From NCBI GenBank assembly GCA_011319805.1, contig SJRY01000233.1, forward strand, positions 1 through 64,000: a stretch of 64,000 bases of DNA. Reading direction: 5' to 3'. The notes below the pieces were generated by a model. The model was not told where the DNA came from. It saw only the letters and a list, made by a program, of their open reading frames with translations, and searched no databases. Positions 1-10,001 of this stretch are shown here, piece by piece. Every line of letters starts with the position of its first letter. Within the stretch, counting starts at the first letter, position 1. The stretch is from Macrocybe gigantea (taxonomy: Eukaryota; Basidiomycota; Agaricomycetes; Agaricales; Callistosporiaceae). Made by a program: the position numbers and the translations under genes.

Positions 1-296
1 ACTTCATTTTCTTATCTTATCTTTCCCACATCCCTTATCTCCCCCATCATGCTGCGCAGCGCGCAGCCATCGAGTCATCTCACTTCCCTAGTCATCCTGA
101 GTCATCTCCTTCCAGTCTTACTCATCCGCAGTCCACAGCATTGCGCAGCCCATGGTCCGTGCTCGAGTACTGTAGTGTATATAAGGACTCCCAGATGTAC
201 CAGTAACGCTAGGCTTAATATTCCTTTTGCCATCATCTCAAGACCACTCTCGCACTTAGTCTGCCCGAGTCCTTCTGAGATTCGTCTAGCCTAACA
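1..296 (+). repeat. 5' LTR, truncated by the window edge
   Basis: It matches 6192-6487 base for base as far as can be read by eye. It ends in TAACA, the inverted partner of TGTTA, which begins the complete 3' copy. A TATA box lies at 178-185. Confidence 0.93.
178..185 (+). promoter_or_regulatory. LTR TATA box
   Basis: TATATAAG in the LTR. A transcript starting about 30 bases downstream would begin near 205-213, where the proposed self-primer (211-221) starts. The same box is present in the 3' LTR at about 6369-6376. Confidence 0.6.
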
Positions 297-298
297 AG

Positions 299-309
299 AT
301 ATTAAGCCT
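299..309 (+). other. Primer-binding site, probably self-primed (Tf1/sushi type)
   Basis: The 11 bases at 299-309, two bases past the LTR end, are the exact reverse complement of 211-221 inside the LTR. Position 211 is about 33 bases downstream of the start of the TATA box, where the mRNA 5' end is expected. In Tf1 and related chromoviruses the first 11 bases of the mRNA fold back on the PBS and prime reverse transcription; the same arrangement is inferred here. I did not compare this site with tRNA 3' ends. Confidence 0.7.
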
Positions 310-362
310 CGTCGAGACTCGCTCAGACTCACACACACACCACGTCACGCTTTATCAAAGAC

Positions 363-2036
363 TTGATCAACATTCGACGACAAGCGGTCGCCGACCCAGC
401 GAGCACTAGCACGAGCGACGAGAGCACTTGGCTCAGAGAAGTAGACCAGACATTGCAGTCCACGCCATTCGCAGAGACAGTCCACGCCATCCGCAGAGAC
501 ACTAGCAATCCAAACAAACGAAAGAGAGAGCGCACGCCTACACCAAGTAGCGACGACGAAGAACAGGCATTTCTGAGAGAGTTTGCCTTCACCACCACAG
601 ACGAGCCCGCTGAGATCCTCAGCGAAGGAGCAGCACAACTCATTGCAGAACTCTTCCTAGAAGGAGAATACGGGATAAGCCCAGAAGAGCTGTGGTCAGA
701 CCAGAATCTTCTTGCCGAAGAAGAGGACGAACCCATCCGCAAGAAAACGAGAGAAGAACGAACACAAGCCCGAGATTTTAGGCGACAACAGATCGAGAAC
801 TATAATCGCCGAACACAGGAGGAAGACATACTGATACAGAGAGGGCACGACGCACAGAGCGTACGACAGAACCAACGAGAACGACACCAGAGTCAAGGAC
901 ACACAGGAACGAAACCGCCGAATCCCTTCAGAGGACCAATCCGCCGAAGCACTGCATAAGGAGAGAATCGCACCACCGTGGCGAAAGTAAGCAACAGCGA
1001 CTGGGACGAATACTATCGGTGGAGGGAGCGAAAAGGATTACCAAAGACAACCGGACCGACCGCGCAGAGTGGGCCGATTTTGAACAAGCTTGTAGAATCG
1101 CAGGAGTCGACCTAGACTACTGGAAAGAACAGAGAGAGGAGCGAAGACAGAAACAGCTCCAAGAACAGCAAGCCCAAGTACAAGCACAGCAGACCCAAGA
1201 ACAACAGATCCAGGAACAGGAAGACCAAGACCAAGAGAACGACGAAGAAAACCCCCAAAGGATGACGACAGAATACAAGGGAATCATCGCCGACCCGAAA
1301 TCCTTTACAGGAGATCGAACGTCCTTCGATATTTGGTGGAGAAAGATGAAACTCTACATAACCGCACATGGAGACCTCACGGATACACAGAAGATTGGAG
1401 CGGTCCTGTCTAGAATGACCGACGGACCCGGAGCCCTGGGCATCAAAGAAGATCGACACCACTACAAACCAAAGCACATGGGCCGACTTCATAACCGAGA
1501 TAGAGACACGATTCAGCAATGTCATGTCGCCATCACAAGCAGGAAGCAAACTATTCAACATCAGACAGGGAAACCGACCCATCGACGAATTTCTGGATGA
1601 ATTCGTAGACCTCGCAGGGAAAGCAGGAATGACAGGAACAGCCCCTCGTTTCCTACTCGAGAAGAGCTTAAACCGAAGGACAGCAGAAGCCGTACACTCA
1701 ATCTCCACACTTCCAACAGATGGAGATGAATATATCAAGACAGTTCGAGCGATTGGACGAAACATCGATGAACACAGAAATGTGATGAGAGGAGAATTCA
1801 CAAGCAATCAGCGCAAGGCTGGAAATCCAAGCCGAGGAGCAGGACAGGCCATGGAAGTCGACAAAGTACGAAGCAACAACTGCTTCAACTGCAATAAACC
1901 AGGACACATCTCACGAAACTGCCCGGAACCACGAAAAGGAGCAGCAAATGTCACATGTTTCAACTGTGGCTTAAAGGGACACTATGCACGAAACTGCAAG
2001 AAAAGAAGAAAGGAAAATCCCGGGTCAGAGAAGTGA
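363..2036 (+). CDS. gag: Gag polyprotein (frame-interrupted)
   Basis: Three overlapping or adjacent open segments make up a Gag. The N-terminal part (363-959) is charged and low in complexity. A Gln-rich stretch lies around 1130-1230. It is followed by a retrotransposon Gag core (about 1260-1800) with FTGDRTSFDIWW and the motif RQGNRPIDEFLDEF. Two CCHC zinc knuckles occupy 1879-2010 (CFNCNKPGHISRNC and CFNCGLKGHYARNC). The frame changes near 960-1050 and again near 1436, after GPGA. Nucleocapsid knuckles bind the element RNA in the virus-like particle. The segments are best read as one Gag with small indels rather than as separate genes. Confidence 0.85.
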
Positions 2037-2295
2037 AAGAAGAAGAAGGAGAGGACGAAGAAGACAAGGATGAAGAAAGCTCTGACAAAGAGGGTTTTGC
2101 CGAAGGGTCCGACTAGGAGGTGCTAAATCGCGACCCATACAACTGAAACAGACTCGCTTCGATACCGGATGTAGATCATCCCATACTCTGAAATACACCA
2201 TTCCTGCCAAGCGATCTGAAGCACCAAGAAAAACCATCCAAGGGACAAACCACCAAAGAGGAAAGAGCTCGCAGTACCAGCGAGGATACGAACAC

Positions 2296-5200
2296 GAAAA
2301 GGAATCGCAACGATAACACCAGAAGTCGATAGCGGAGCGGATAGGACCTGCATCAACACCGCGATAGTAGCAAAAACAGGACTGAAGACACGACGAATCA
2401 AGAAGATTCCCATCATAAATGCAGACGGATCACCCAATCGTCAGAAAACAGCAGACCGAGTAGCGGAGGTCCACATCGACATTAAAGGACACAAGGAGCA
2501 TATGGAAGCCATCGTACTCGATATCGGAAAAACCGACATGCTACTAGGACATGACTGGCTTGTCTACCACAACCCAACAATCAAATGGAGGACAGGAGAA
2601 ATTGTCTTCGACAGATGCCCCAAAACGTGCAAAATAAACCACCAGACGATCAAGATACAGAAGGTGGCTGAACCAGCGAAAACCACAGCCAGCGACAAGA
2701 CAGGAACCCAGATACCCCCATATCTGATCAGATTCAAACACCTCTTCAAGGAGAAGAACTTTGATCGCTTACCAGACCACAAAGAATGGGACCATGAAAT
2801 AAACTTAACGAAGGATGCACCCAAAACGATACCGAGCAAGGTCTACCCGATGACACAGAAAGAGCTAGAGGAACTAGATGCCTTCGTCGAAGAAGGATTA
2901 CGAACAGGAAAAATACGCCCATCGAAATCACCTTACGCAGCACCCTGCTTCTTTCGCAATAAGAAGGATGGAAGCAAGCGACTCATCCAAGACTACCGGG
3001 AAATAAACAAATATACGGTCAAGGACAAGTTTCCACTACCACGCATCAGCGAGCTCCTCGACGTACTACAAGGAGCAAAGTACTTTAGCAAGATCGATAT
3101 TATCTGGGGTACAATAACGTGCGCATCCGGAAAGGGGACGAATGGAAGGCAGCCTTCCTAACAGCAAGAGGACTCTTCGAACCGACAGTCATGTATTTTG
3201 GGCAGTGCAACGCACCAGGCACTTTTAGCCGAATGATGGCGAGCCTCTTCCAAGACCAAATACGAAGAAGAGTGTGCATAATCTATATGGATGACATATA
3301 ATCATCGGACGAACACGAGAGGAACTCCAAAAGAACACCATAGAAGTCATGGAAATACTAACAAGAACGACCTATTCATCAAAGGACCGAAATGCGTCTG
3401 GGAATCATCGAAAGTCCCAGTACTAGGATACATCGTAGGAGAAGGGAAGGTAGAAATGGAACCAGAAAAGATCACGCCGTACAATCCTGGCCAACCCCAA
3501 AGACGAAGAAAGAACTACAAAAGTTCTTGGGATTCACGAACTTTTACCGACGATTCATCAAGGGATATGCAAAGGTCGCTAAACCCCTGACGGAGTTGAC
3601 TGGAAACAAAACATTCCAGTGGACAGACAAGCAACAAGGCGCTTTCAAAGAACTGATCCAACATATAACCTCAGCACCCATTCTAGCACTACCACAGACA
3701 GAAGGAAAATTCCGAGTCGAAACGGACGCCTCAGGATATGCCATTGGAGCGGTACTATCACAACAGCAGAAAGGACTATGGCATCCGATTGCATTCATTT
3801 CGAGATGCATGACCCCAGCAGAGCAAAACTACGAAATCTACGACAAGGAACTTCTTGCGATAATGGTCGCACTAAAGACATGGAGACAATACCTCCTCGA
3901 AGCTCGAGAGAAGTTCGAAATATTGACGGATCACAAGAACCTATCATACTTCCGGAAGCCGCAGCGACTCAATTCGAGACAGATTGGCTGGTACCTGAAA
4001 TTACAGGAATACGACTACGAACTACGACACGTACCAGGAAAGGCGAATGGAAAAGCGGATGTCCTGTCACGAATGGCAGGATATGAAGAAAACCTAGCAG
4101 AGAAGGACGACATACAAATGATCAAAGAAGCAGCATTCATTCGACATCTGGAAGAGAATAATGAACGAGACTTCGAATTTATGATGTTCGAGGACGAACA
4201 CCCACAGAAAGAAGAAGCAGAAAATAACAAACAATACAAACAAGAGGAATCACGATGATCAAATCCTCAAGGATAGAACAAATTCGACAATGCGCACGAA
4301 GGGAAACGATCGTAACAACAGGACTGAAGGAAAAACCACACTGGTTCACAGAAGACGACCACATCGTATATGTAGGAGGGAAAATCTATGTTCCTCCAGA
4401 CAACAAACTGAAGGAAAACATCATGTTTGAACACCACGACACACCCATCGGAGGACACCCAGGGCAATACCGCATGCACGAGCTCATAAGCCGCACCTAT
4501 TGGTGGCCATCAATGCTGACAGACATCAAGAAGTATGTCAATGGATGCGAAACATGTCAGCGAAACAAAATCATCCGACAAAAGAAACACGCACCCCTGC
4601 ACCCGCACGAAGTCCCACAACAACCATGGGAAGATATCGGAGTAGATCTCATAGGACCGCTACCCAGCTCGAACGGCTTTAACGCCATCGCCGCAGTCAC
4701 AGACCGCCTGACCAAGATGATCCACCTAGTTCCCACAAAGACCGAACTCACAGCAGAGGGTCTCGCACGACTATACCGAGACAACGTGTGGCGGCTTCAT
4801 GGAATTCCACGAAAGATCATCAGTGATCGAGGACCCCAGTTCACAGCACGATTCATGACAGCACTTCTAAAATTACTCGGAACAAAGCAAAACCTATCAA
4901 CGGCCTATCACCCACAGACAGATGGACAGGCGGAGCGATCCCACCAAGAAACGGAAGCCTTCCTCAGAAGCTTCACAAACAACCTACAGGACGATTGGGC
5001 AGAATGGATAGCAATTGCAGAGTACCAATACAATGACAAAGCACACCAGGGAACAAAGGAGACACCATTCTACCTCAACTATGGAATGCACCCCTGGAAG
5101 GGAGAGCCGCAGACACAGAAGGGAATAACCCCGCAGCAAAAGACTTCGTCAAAAGAATGAGCCAAATACGAAAGGAAGCAAATGCCGCGCTGCAATATGC

Positions 5201-5735
5201 ACAAACACGAGCCAAAGACAATTACGACGCGAGACGAAAACCTGCCCGGGAATACAAGAAAGGAGATAGAGTATGGCTAGAAGCCACCAATATCACAGTC
5301 AATCGACCATCAAAGAAGTTATCGGCACTCCGATACGGACCGTTCAAGGTGGTTGAAAAGAAAGGAGCCTCGGCATATCGCCTGGAACTCCCAGCATCAT
5401 GGCAGCTGATACACCCCGTGTTCAATGAAACACTGCTCACGCCTTACAAAGGACCCCGTTTCAAGATACAAGAGCGACCATCACCACCACCCCCTGAAAT
5501 CATAAATGATGAAGAAGAGTACGAGATAGAAGAGATCCTAAAAAGGAAGAAACAAGGGAAGGGGACACTATTCCTGGTCAAATGGAAAGGATACGGACAC
5601 GAAGAGAACACATGGATCAAAGAGAAGGAGCTGGGGAATGCGCAGCAAGCTCTAGACCACTTCCTAAAGAAGACTGCGAACCAGGATAAAAGGATCACGA
5701 CAAGAGGGAAGAAGACCAAAAATCGCACTTCATGA
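2296..5735 (+). CDS. pol: Pol polyprotein: protease, RT, RNase H, integrase, chromodomain (frame-interrupted)
   Basis: In order: aspartic protease active site VDSGAD (2325-2342); reverse transcriptase with YMDD at 3284-3295; RNase H (about 3620-4080, DASGYAIGAVLSQ, TDHKNL); integrase with an HHCC zinc domain (HHDTPIGGHPG, CETC) and an intact DDE triad (VDLIGPLP, SDRGPQF, SHQETEAF); and a C-terminal chromodomain (about 5518-5660, LFLVKWKGYGHEENTWI). Chromodomains direct integration towards particular chromatin. The frame breaks near 3111, 3298 and 5118; each is repaired by lengthening a neighbouring homopolymer by one base. A further change of frame lies near 4228-4255. All catalytic residues I looked for are present, so the enzyme set may be functional. 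Confidence 0.92.
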
Positions 5736-6130
5736 CCACCAACGCCCCCATCAGCATCGACAGCAGCGAGGGCAGCCGCGCACCTACCCCCAACTGCCCA
5801 AGCGACCTCGAGAATCTGGCAAGGATTCTCAATGCTAGCGACTACATGGACCCCCTTGCCATCACACTCGGCGCATATATGCGCTATGTTATGACCGTCC
5901 GCACGCACCTCTGGACCGGGAGAACCCCTGATGGGACCGGCCCCACTGCAGCTGAACGTATCACGCTTCGCGAAGCAATGGAAATGCTTCGCACAGAAAA
6001 CCGGCGGCTTAAACTCCTCGCCACCACACTCCACCACATTCGCGCCTATAATGAAGAGCTCATTCATACATGGGCCCCGCGTGCCGCGACCGCCTGGGAG
6101 ACCAATACTGGGTGGGGACAGCTGGACTAA
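5732..6130 (+). CDS. Small extra ORF downstream of pol (132 aa)
   Basis: The ATG overlaps the pol stop codon in an ATGA arrangement, which would allow termination-reinitiation. The predicted protein starts with a Ser/Pro-rich stretch and continues with a likely helical segment (residues about 70-115, Leu- and Arg-rich). No family was recognised. Most Ty3/gypsy chromoviruses end after the chromodomain, so this ORF is either an accessory gene or a C-terminal piece of Pol. Confidence 0.5.
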   Translation: MTTNAPISIDSSEGSRAPTPNCPSDLENLARILNASDYMDPLAITLGAYMRYVMTVRTHLWTGRTPDGTGPTAAERITLREAMEMLRTENRRLKLLATTLHHIRAYNEELIHTWAPRAATAWETNTGWGQLD

Positions 6131-6152
6131 GGTTTTTCGCGAGGACGCGAAT

Positions 6153-6167
6153 CTAAAGAGAGGGTGA
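6153..6167 (+). other. Polypurine tract
   Basis: A purine run, AAAGAGAGGGTGA, stands directly in front of the TGTTA that opens the 3' LTR. This is where second-strand synthesis is primed in LTR elements. Confidence 0.7.
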
Positions 6168-6487
6168 TGTTACAGACGCCGCCCAAAGGACTATTCATTT
6201 TCTTATCTTATCTTTCCCACATCCCTTATCTCCCCCATCATGCTGCGCAGCGCGCAGCCATCGAGTCATCTCACTTCCCTAGTCATCCTGAGTCATCTCC
6301 TTCCAGTCTTACTCATCCGCAGTCCACAGCATTGCGCAGCCCATGGTCCGTGCTCGAGTACTGTAGTGTATATAAGGACTCCCAGATGTACCAGTAACGC
6401 TAGGCTTAATATTCCTTTTGCCATCATCTCAAGACCACTCTCGCACTTAGTCTGCCCGAGTCCTTCTGAGATTCGTCTAGCCTAACA
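6168..6487 (+). repeat. 3' LTR, complete (320 bp)
   Basis: It runs from TGTTA to TAACA, a perfect 5-base terminal inverted repeat, and repeats the sequence of the window start. The sequence just after it (6488 on) is coding for an unrelated integrase, which fixes the insertion point. Confidence 0.93.
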
Positions 6488-7984
6488 AAATGCCAGCGGA
6501 CAAAAATCATCAGAGATCGGAAGCACGCCCCACTCCATCTGAATGAGATACCGAAGGAACCATGGGAGATCATATCTGTAGATCTCATCGGACCTCTTCC
6601 TGAATCTCATGGATTCAATGGTGTAATGGTGACGGTAGACTGGTTCACAAAGGAAGCCAAGTTCATACCAGTCAATATGGAGATCACGGCAGAAGGAGTT
6701 GCTCACAATCTGCGCGACACCATATTCTCGAGTTACGGACTCCCGAAGAAAGTCATCAGCAATAGAGGAGGACAATTTGTCTCCACGTTCATGACAGACC
6801 TTTATGCACTCTTGGGAATCAAAGGAGCCCCCTCGACGCTGTATCATCCCCAGACCGACAGACAAACAGAACGAGTTAATCAGGAGCTTGAACAATACCT
6901 GAAACTCTTCGTAAACTATCGGCAAACAGACTGGGCAGACTGGCTACCTATGGCCGAATTCTCCTATAACAATCGAATTCACTCGGCAACTGGATATTCC
7001 CCATTTTACCTGAACCACGGGTGACATCTGTACACTGAAAAAGAACCTCTGAAGCATAATGCTAAGTCACAAACTGCTGAGGAGTTCGCCAAGATGATGA
7101 AGGAAATCCGGACCAAGGCTGAGACCTCCTTGTTAAAAGCTGCAGAGACAATGAAACAGACTTATGACTGGAAACAGAAGCCCGCCCGAGAGTATCACAA
7201 GGGTGATCAAGTCTGGCTGGAAGGAACGAATATCACAACTGACCAGCCGACTGATAAGCTCAACGATAAACGTTTCAGTCTGTTTAAAGTCAAATGGCAA
7301 ATTGGAGAATCGGCGTATGAACTCAAGCTACTGGAACATTGGAGAATTCATCCCATCTGAAATGAGTCCGAACTCACCCTATACACGGCACCGGCGTTTC
7401 CGTGACAAAAAGTGGTAACGATTCTTAAATGGCCTCTCCCCATCATCGTGGAAGGAGAGAAACAATATGAAGTAGAGGCTGTAATAAACTCTCGATGGAA
7501 CAGAGGAAAATTACAGTATAGAATACATTGGAAGGGATATCCCCTCGAGGACGCTACTTGGGAACCCGCTGAAAATGTTAATGGAGATGTGCCGGACACG
7601 GTCATGAAATTTCATCATGAGAACCCCAAGGCGCCATCCCTAGAAAGAGGACAATGTCAGTTACCACCCTGACCAGTGCCGAAGAAAGTAATACATACCC
7701 AACTCCATCAGTCCCAATCGCCGAAGGTCTTGTTCAACTACACAGCTAATGAAGTCTGGGTCTACCTGTGCGATCAGCAAATAAAGACACTCCCGAAGAA
7801 GAGAACCCTTACCGGCTGGATGTCAGACCCGAGAGAAGTCGAAGATCACCTGGACGCAGCCTGGTAGGCATGGCAACAACGTCAGGACCAGAAAATCATA
7901 GGCGAGGATGAGTGCCAAAAGGACTAGAAGAATGATAAAGAAGAAAAACATGATTGCGAGGACGCAATCCTTAAGAGGGGGTAA
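6488..7984 (+). pseudogene. Older Ty3/gypsy element: integrase and chromodomain remnant
   Basis: The sequence resumes inside an integrase zinc domain (CQRTKI) and continues through the catalytic core (ISVDLIGPLPE, VISNRGGQF, VNQELEQYL) to a chromodomain (7445-7600, YRIHWKGYPLEDATWEP). The second catalytic Asp of the DDE triad, normally SDRG, is Asn here, and there is a stop at 7022-7024. It belongs to a different gypsy family from the inserted element. The 5' part must lie left of the window, beyond the young insertion. A purine-rich tract (AAGAGGGGG) lies directly before its LTR at 7985. The missing Asp argues for a dead copy independently of any frame error. Confidence 0.88.
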
Positions 7985-8347
7985 TGTTACAATTTTAGGA
8001 CTAATCGTTATCTTGACGACAGGCATGTGACTCAAAAGCCACATGATGAACATGTGACAGATGCAACGTGATGAATATGACACAATGCAACAACTCGATG
8101 GAACCCTATGACAATGACATGTCAGCGCTGACTAGGGCGAAGGGTTATTGCGCAGTACCTGCAGAACAATATGCGGAGTGCAGTCAGATCCTTACTCATG
8201 CAGACGAGGGCTTAGGGTTTCACGTAACATGAGGATAGCATGGTCGTGGTCCGTGCTCGGTAGTCGCAATATATAAATACCTAAATTGTACATAGTAGAA
8301 TCCAGCTTCAAGCTGGCTAGCAATAGCATTCCTTTCCCCGCCTCTCA
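7985..8347 (+). repeat. 3' LTR of the older gypsy element (end not resolved)
   Basis: Begins TGTTACA directly after a polypurine tract. It has a TATA-like TATATAAATA at 8269-8278 and a short palindrome, CCAGCTTCAAGCTGG, at about 8302-8316. The promoter layout (CATGG...TCCGTGCTCG...TATATAA) resembles that of the young LTR, so the two families are distantly related. No TAACA end was identified before the next repeat. Confidence 0.6.
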
Positions 8348-8402
8348 CATCTAAAGAGTTAGTTAGAGTGACCTGCATGCAGACTTAGTTTTGCGTAGCA
8401 GA
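8348..8402 (+). repeat. Left copy of an imperfect ~50-bp direct repeat
   Basis: Similar (roughly 85 percent by eye) to 8584-8635. The two copies bracket the antisense LTR fragment at 8403-8583. The right copy runs into the Helitron helicase reading frame. Confidence 0.65.
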
Positions 8403-8583
8403 CCATGGGCTGTGCAATGCTGTGGACTGCGGATGAGTAAGACTGGAAAGAGATGACTCAGAATGACTAGGGAAGTGAAGTGACTCGATGGCTGCACGCT
8501 GCACAGCATAATGGGGAGGATAAGGGATATGGGAAAGATAAGATAAGAAATTGAATGGTCCTTTGGGTGACATCTGTAACAAC
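8403..8583 (-). repeat. Antisense fragment of a young-type LTR
   Basis: Read on the minus strand it opens with TGTTACA and follows the first ~178 bases of the 6168-6487 LTR, with scattered differences, ending at the CCCATGGT equivalent just before the TATA region. It is diverged, so it is an older relative of the intact element rather than part of it. Confidence 0.8.
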
Positions 8584-8635
8584 ATCTAATTAGTTAAGAG
8601 TGACTTGCATGCAGATTTGGTTTTGCATAGCAGTC
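8584..8635 (+). repeat. Right copy of the imperfect ~50-bp direct repeat
   Basis: Pairs with 8348-8402. A duplication this long is not a normal LTR-element target site duplication, so it points to a rearrangement or to nested copies. Confidence 0.6.
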
Positions 8636-8886
8636 AAGTCCTCTTTGAATTCACCCACCTTCAATTTCCTATTTGTCTTTGCTTTACCATGACTATTAAC
8701 AAGTTACAAGGACAATCAGTCAAGCATGTTGGATTAGACCTACAAACTCCTGTTTTTACACATAGTCAACTTTATGTTGCAATATCCTGGGTTATGTCTG
8801 TATGTAACATCAAAATAATTTGGGAAGCAGATAAAATAGATAGTGTAACTAAAAACATTATATATAATGAAGTACTACTTGATTAA
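8605..8886 (+). pseudogene. Helitron (Pif1-type) helicase C-terminal fragment
   Basis: The reading frame holds the last conserved block of Helitron/Pif1 helicases: QFPICLCFTMTINKLQGQ, then HVGLDLQTPVF and QLYVAISWV. In active helicases the last motif reads LSRV; here the Arg is Trp, so the arginine finger is lost. Only about 90 residues remain and no Rep domain is present. It is a dead end-fragment of a rolling-circle transposon. Confidence 0.82.
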
Positions 8887-9597
8887 TTACTTTATAAAGG
8901 GCCAGCAGTCATCAAAAGGCTGAGGGGCATTAACAGGCCAGAAAGCATCAACAACAACCAACTACCAAGGCATGCAAGAGGGGGCCACAGGGCCCCTCTA
9001 GCATGATTCAGTAAATGGGGGTTTGGGGGCAGCACCCCCTACAAGCTGGAGAAACATGGGTCATGAGCAGGAGTGAGCTGGGCTCGCGAGTGCTAGAGGC
9101 ACATGTTCGTAAGCTTGTTCCAGAGACCATCACAAGCCTCATGGATGCTTGGTCATGTTCCATATTTAGTAATCCCTTCCCTATATAGCCATGTTATATA
9201 AGCACACCAATTCGGACATGTCAGGAAAAAAATAACACACTCAGTTTTGACTCTAACGGAAATCCATTTGGATGTTTTATTCTTTACTTCATTTAAAGCA
9301 TTTCTACCAAAAAATTAAAAGGGTCATTGAACTCTCCATTTTGTCTGTACAAAAGTGGTGGTGTTTATATGCACTGCACCATAGATAAAATGCAAGAGAA
9401 ACATGTTCCTTAAATAATGAAAACAATACAATTTGCCTTTGTGTCATAAACAGTCATGTGCTCTGGAGGAATTCATCGTAGGAATAGTCTGCTTTTAGAT
9501 GCACCCACCTAACCATAGTAAAATTTTTCTCACAGAAAAGTCATGTTTTTGGTCCCACAGGTCGACGCGTCTCTTAATTAGTATCGCCCTCCCCTGT
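8887..9597. other. Non-coding region, probable Helitron tail then AT-rich spacer
   Basis: No gene seen. Around 8969-8993 and 9016-9040 there are two GC-rich hairpins: one with a GAGGGGGCC-type arm and a GGGCCCCTC arm, the other GGGGG CAGCA CCCCC. Short GC hairpins near the 3' end are typical of Helitrons. From about 9160 to 9597 the sequence is AT-rich without recognisable features. Confidence 0.45.
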
Positions 9598-9629
9598 ATT
9601 TCGTGCGTTCCCCATCACAAATCCAATAT

Positions 9630-9809
9630 ATGGCACTGTCCGACCCCACGTTTCGGTTCCGAGATCCCAAGGGAATAGAAATCTGTCATAAAATCCTGCA
9701 AGACTGCCTCCCTTTCAACCTGCATGATTATCAGCTGGAAGGAGTGACACATGTGCTTGACGGAGAACATGTAGTTGCAATAACTGCCACGGACCCTGAA
9801 GATGAATAA
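9630..9809 (+). pseudogene. RecQ-like DEAD-box helicase N-terminal fragment
   Basis: An open stretch of about 60 codons reads like the start of the RecQ-like helicases that are repeated in agaricomycete genomes (FRDPKGIEICHKILQDCLP, then LHDYQLEGV). It stops where the Walker A motif should begin: AITAT is followed by DPEDE and a stop instead of GSGKT. It cannot be an ATPase. It sits directly upstream of the mating-type gene. Confidence 0.65.
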
Positions 9810-10001
9810 CATTGGTCTTTGGTGTGAGAATAGGAGTGCTCGGAGGCTGATGAGGGTCCATTACAAGCTCAATGCCATTCAACAGACACGAAACGCGTCA
9901 AGACGCGCTGTTAATGGCTGTCACATGCTAACCGTGGGTAAAAAAAGCGTGTGAATATTTTTACTACGGGTAACCTACCGCGTCTACTAGCAGACTCTCT
10001 A

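Larger units (their letters stand above)
1..6487 (+). mobile_element. Ty3/gypsy chromovirus (LTR retrotransposon), young copy
   Basis: The order LTR, gag with two zinc knuckles, protease, reverse transcriptase, RNase H, integrase, chromodomain, small extra ORF, polypurine tract, LTR is visible and is that of a chromovirus of the Ty3/gypsy group. The left LTR is cut by the window edge by about 23 bases. The LTR copies look identical over about 290 bases except for the first two or three bases at the window edge, which suggests recent insertion. The element has landed inside the integrase of an older gypsy element that resumes at 6488. The left target-site copy is outside the window, so the target duplication cannot be checked. 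Internal frame breaks resemble those in the neighbouring host genes and may be sequence errors. Confidence 0.95.

Noticed and set aside
49..294. 81-codon open frames inside each LTR
   Set aside because: They exist because the LTRs are identical; they contain the promoter and no protein signature.
4255..5160. ATGA stop-start overlaps at 4255 and 5157 as a programmed multi-cistron design in pol
   Set aside because: At 5157 the upstream sequence in the same frame continues the conserved protein and one missing base near 5118 explains the shift, so the ATG is internal. The site at 4255 is ambiguous. Only the 5732 overlap is kept as a possibility.
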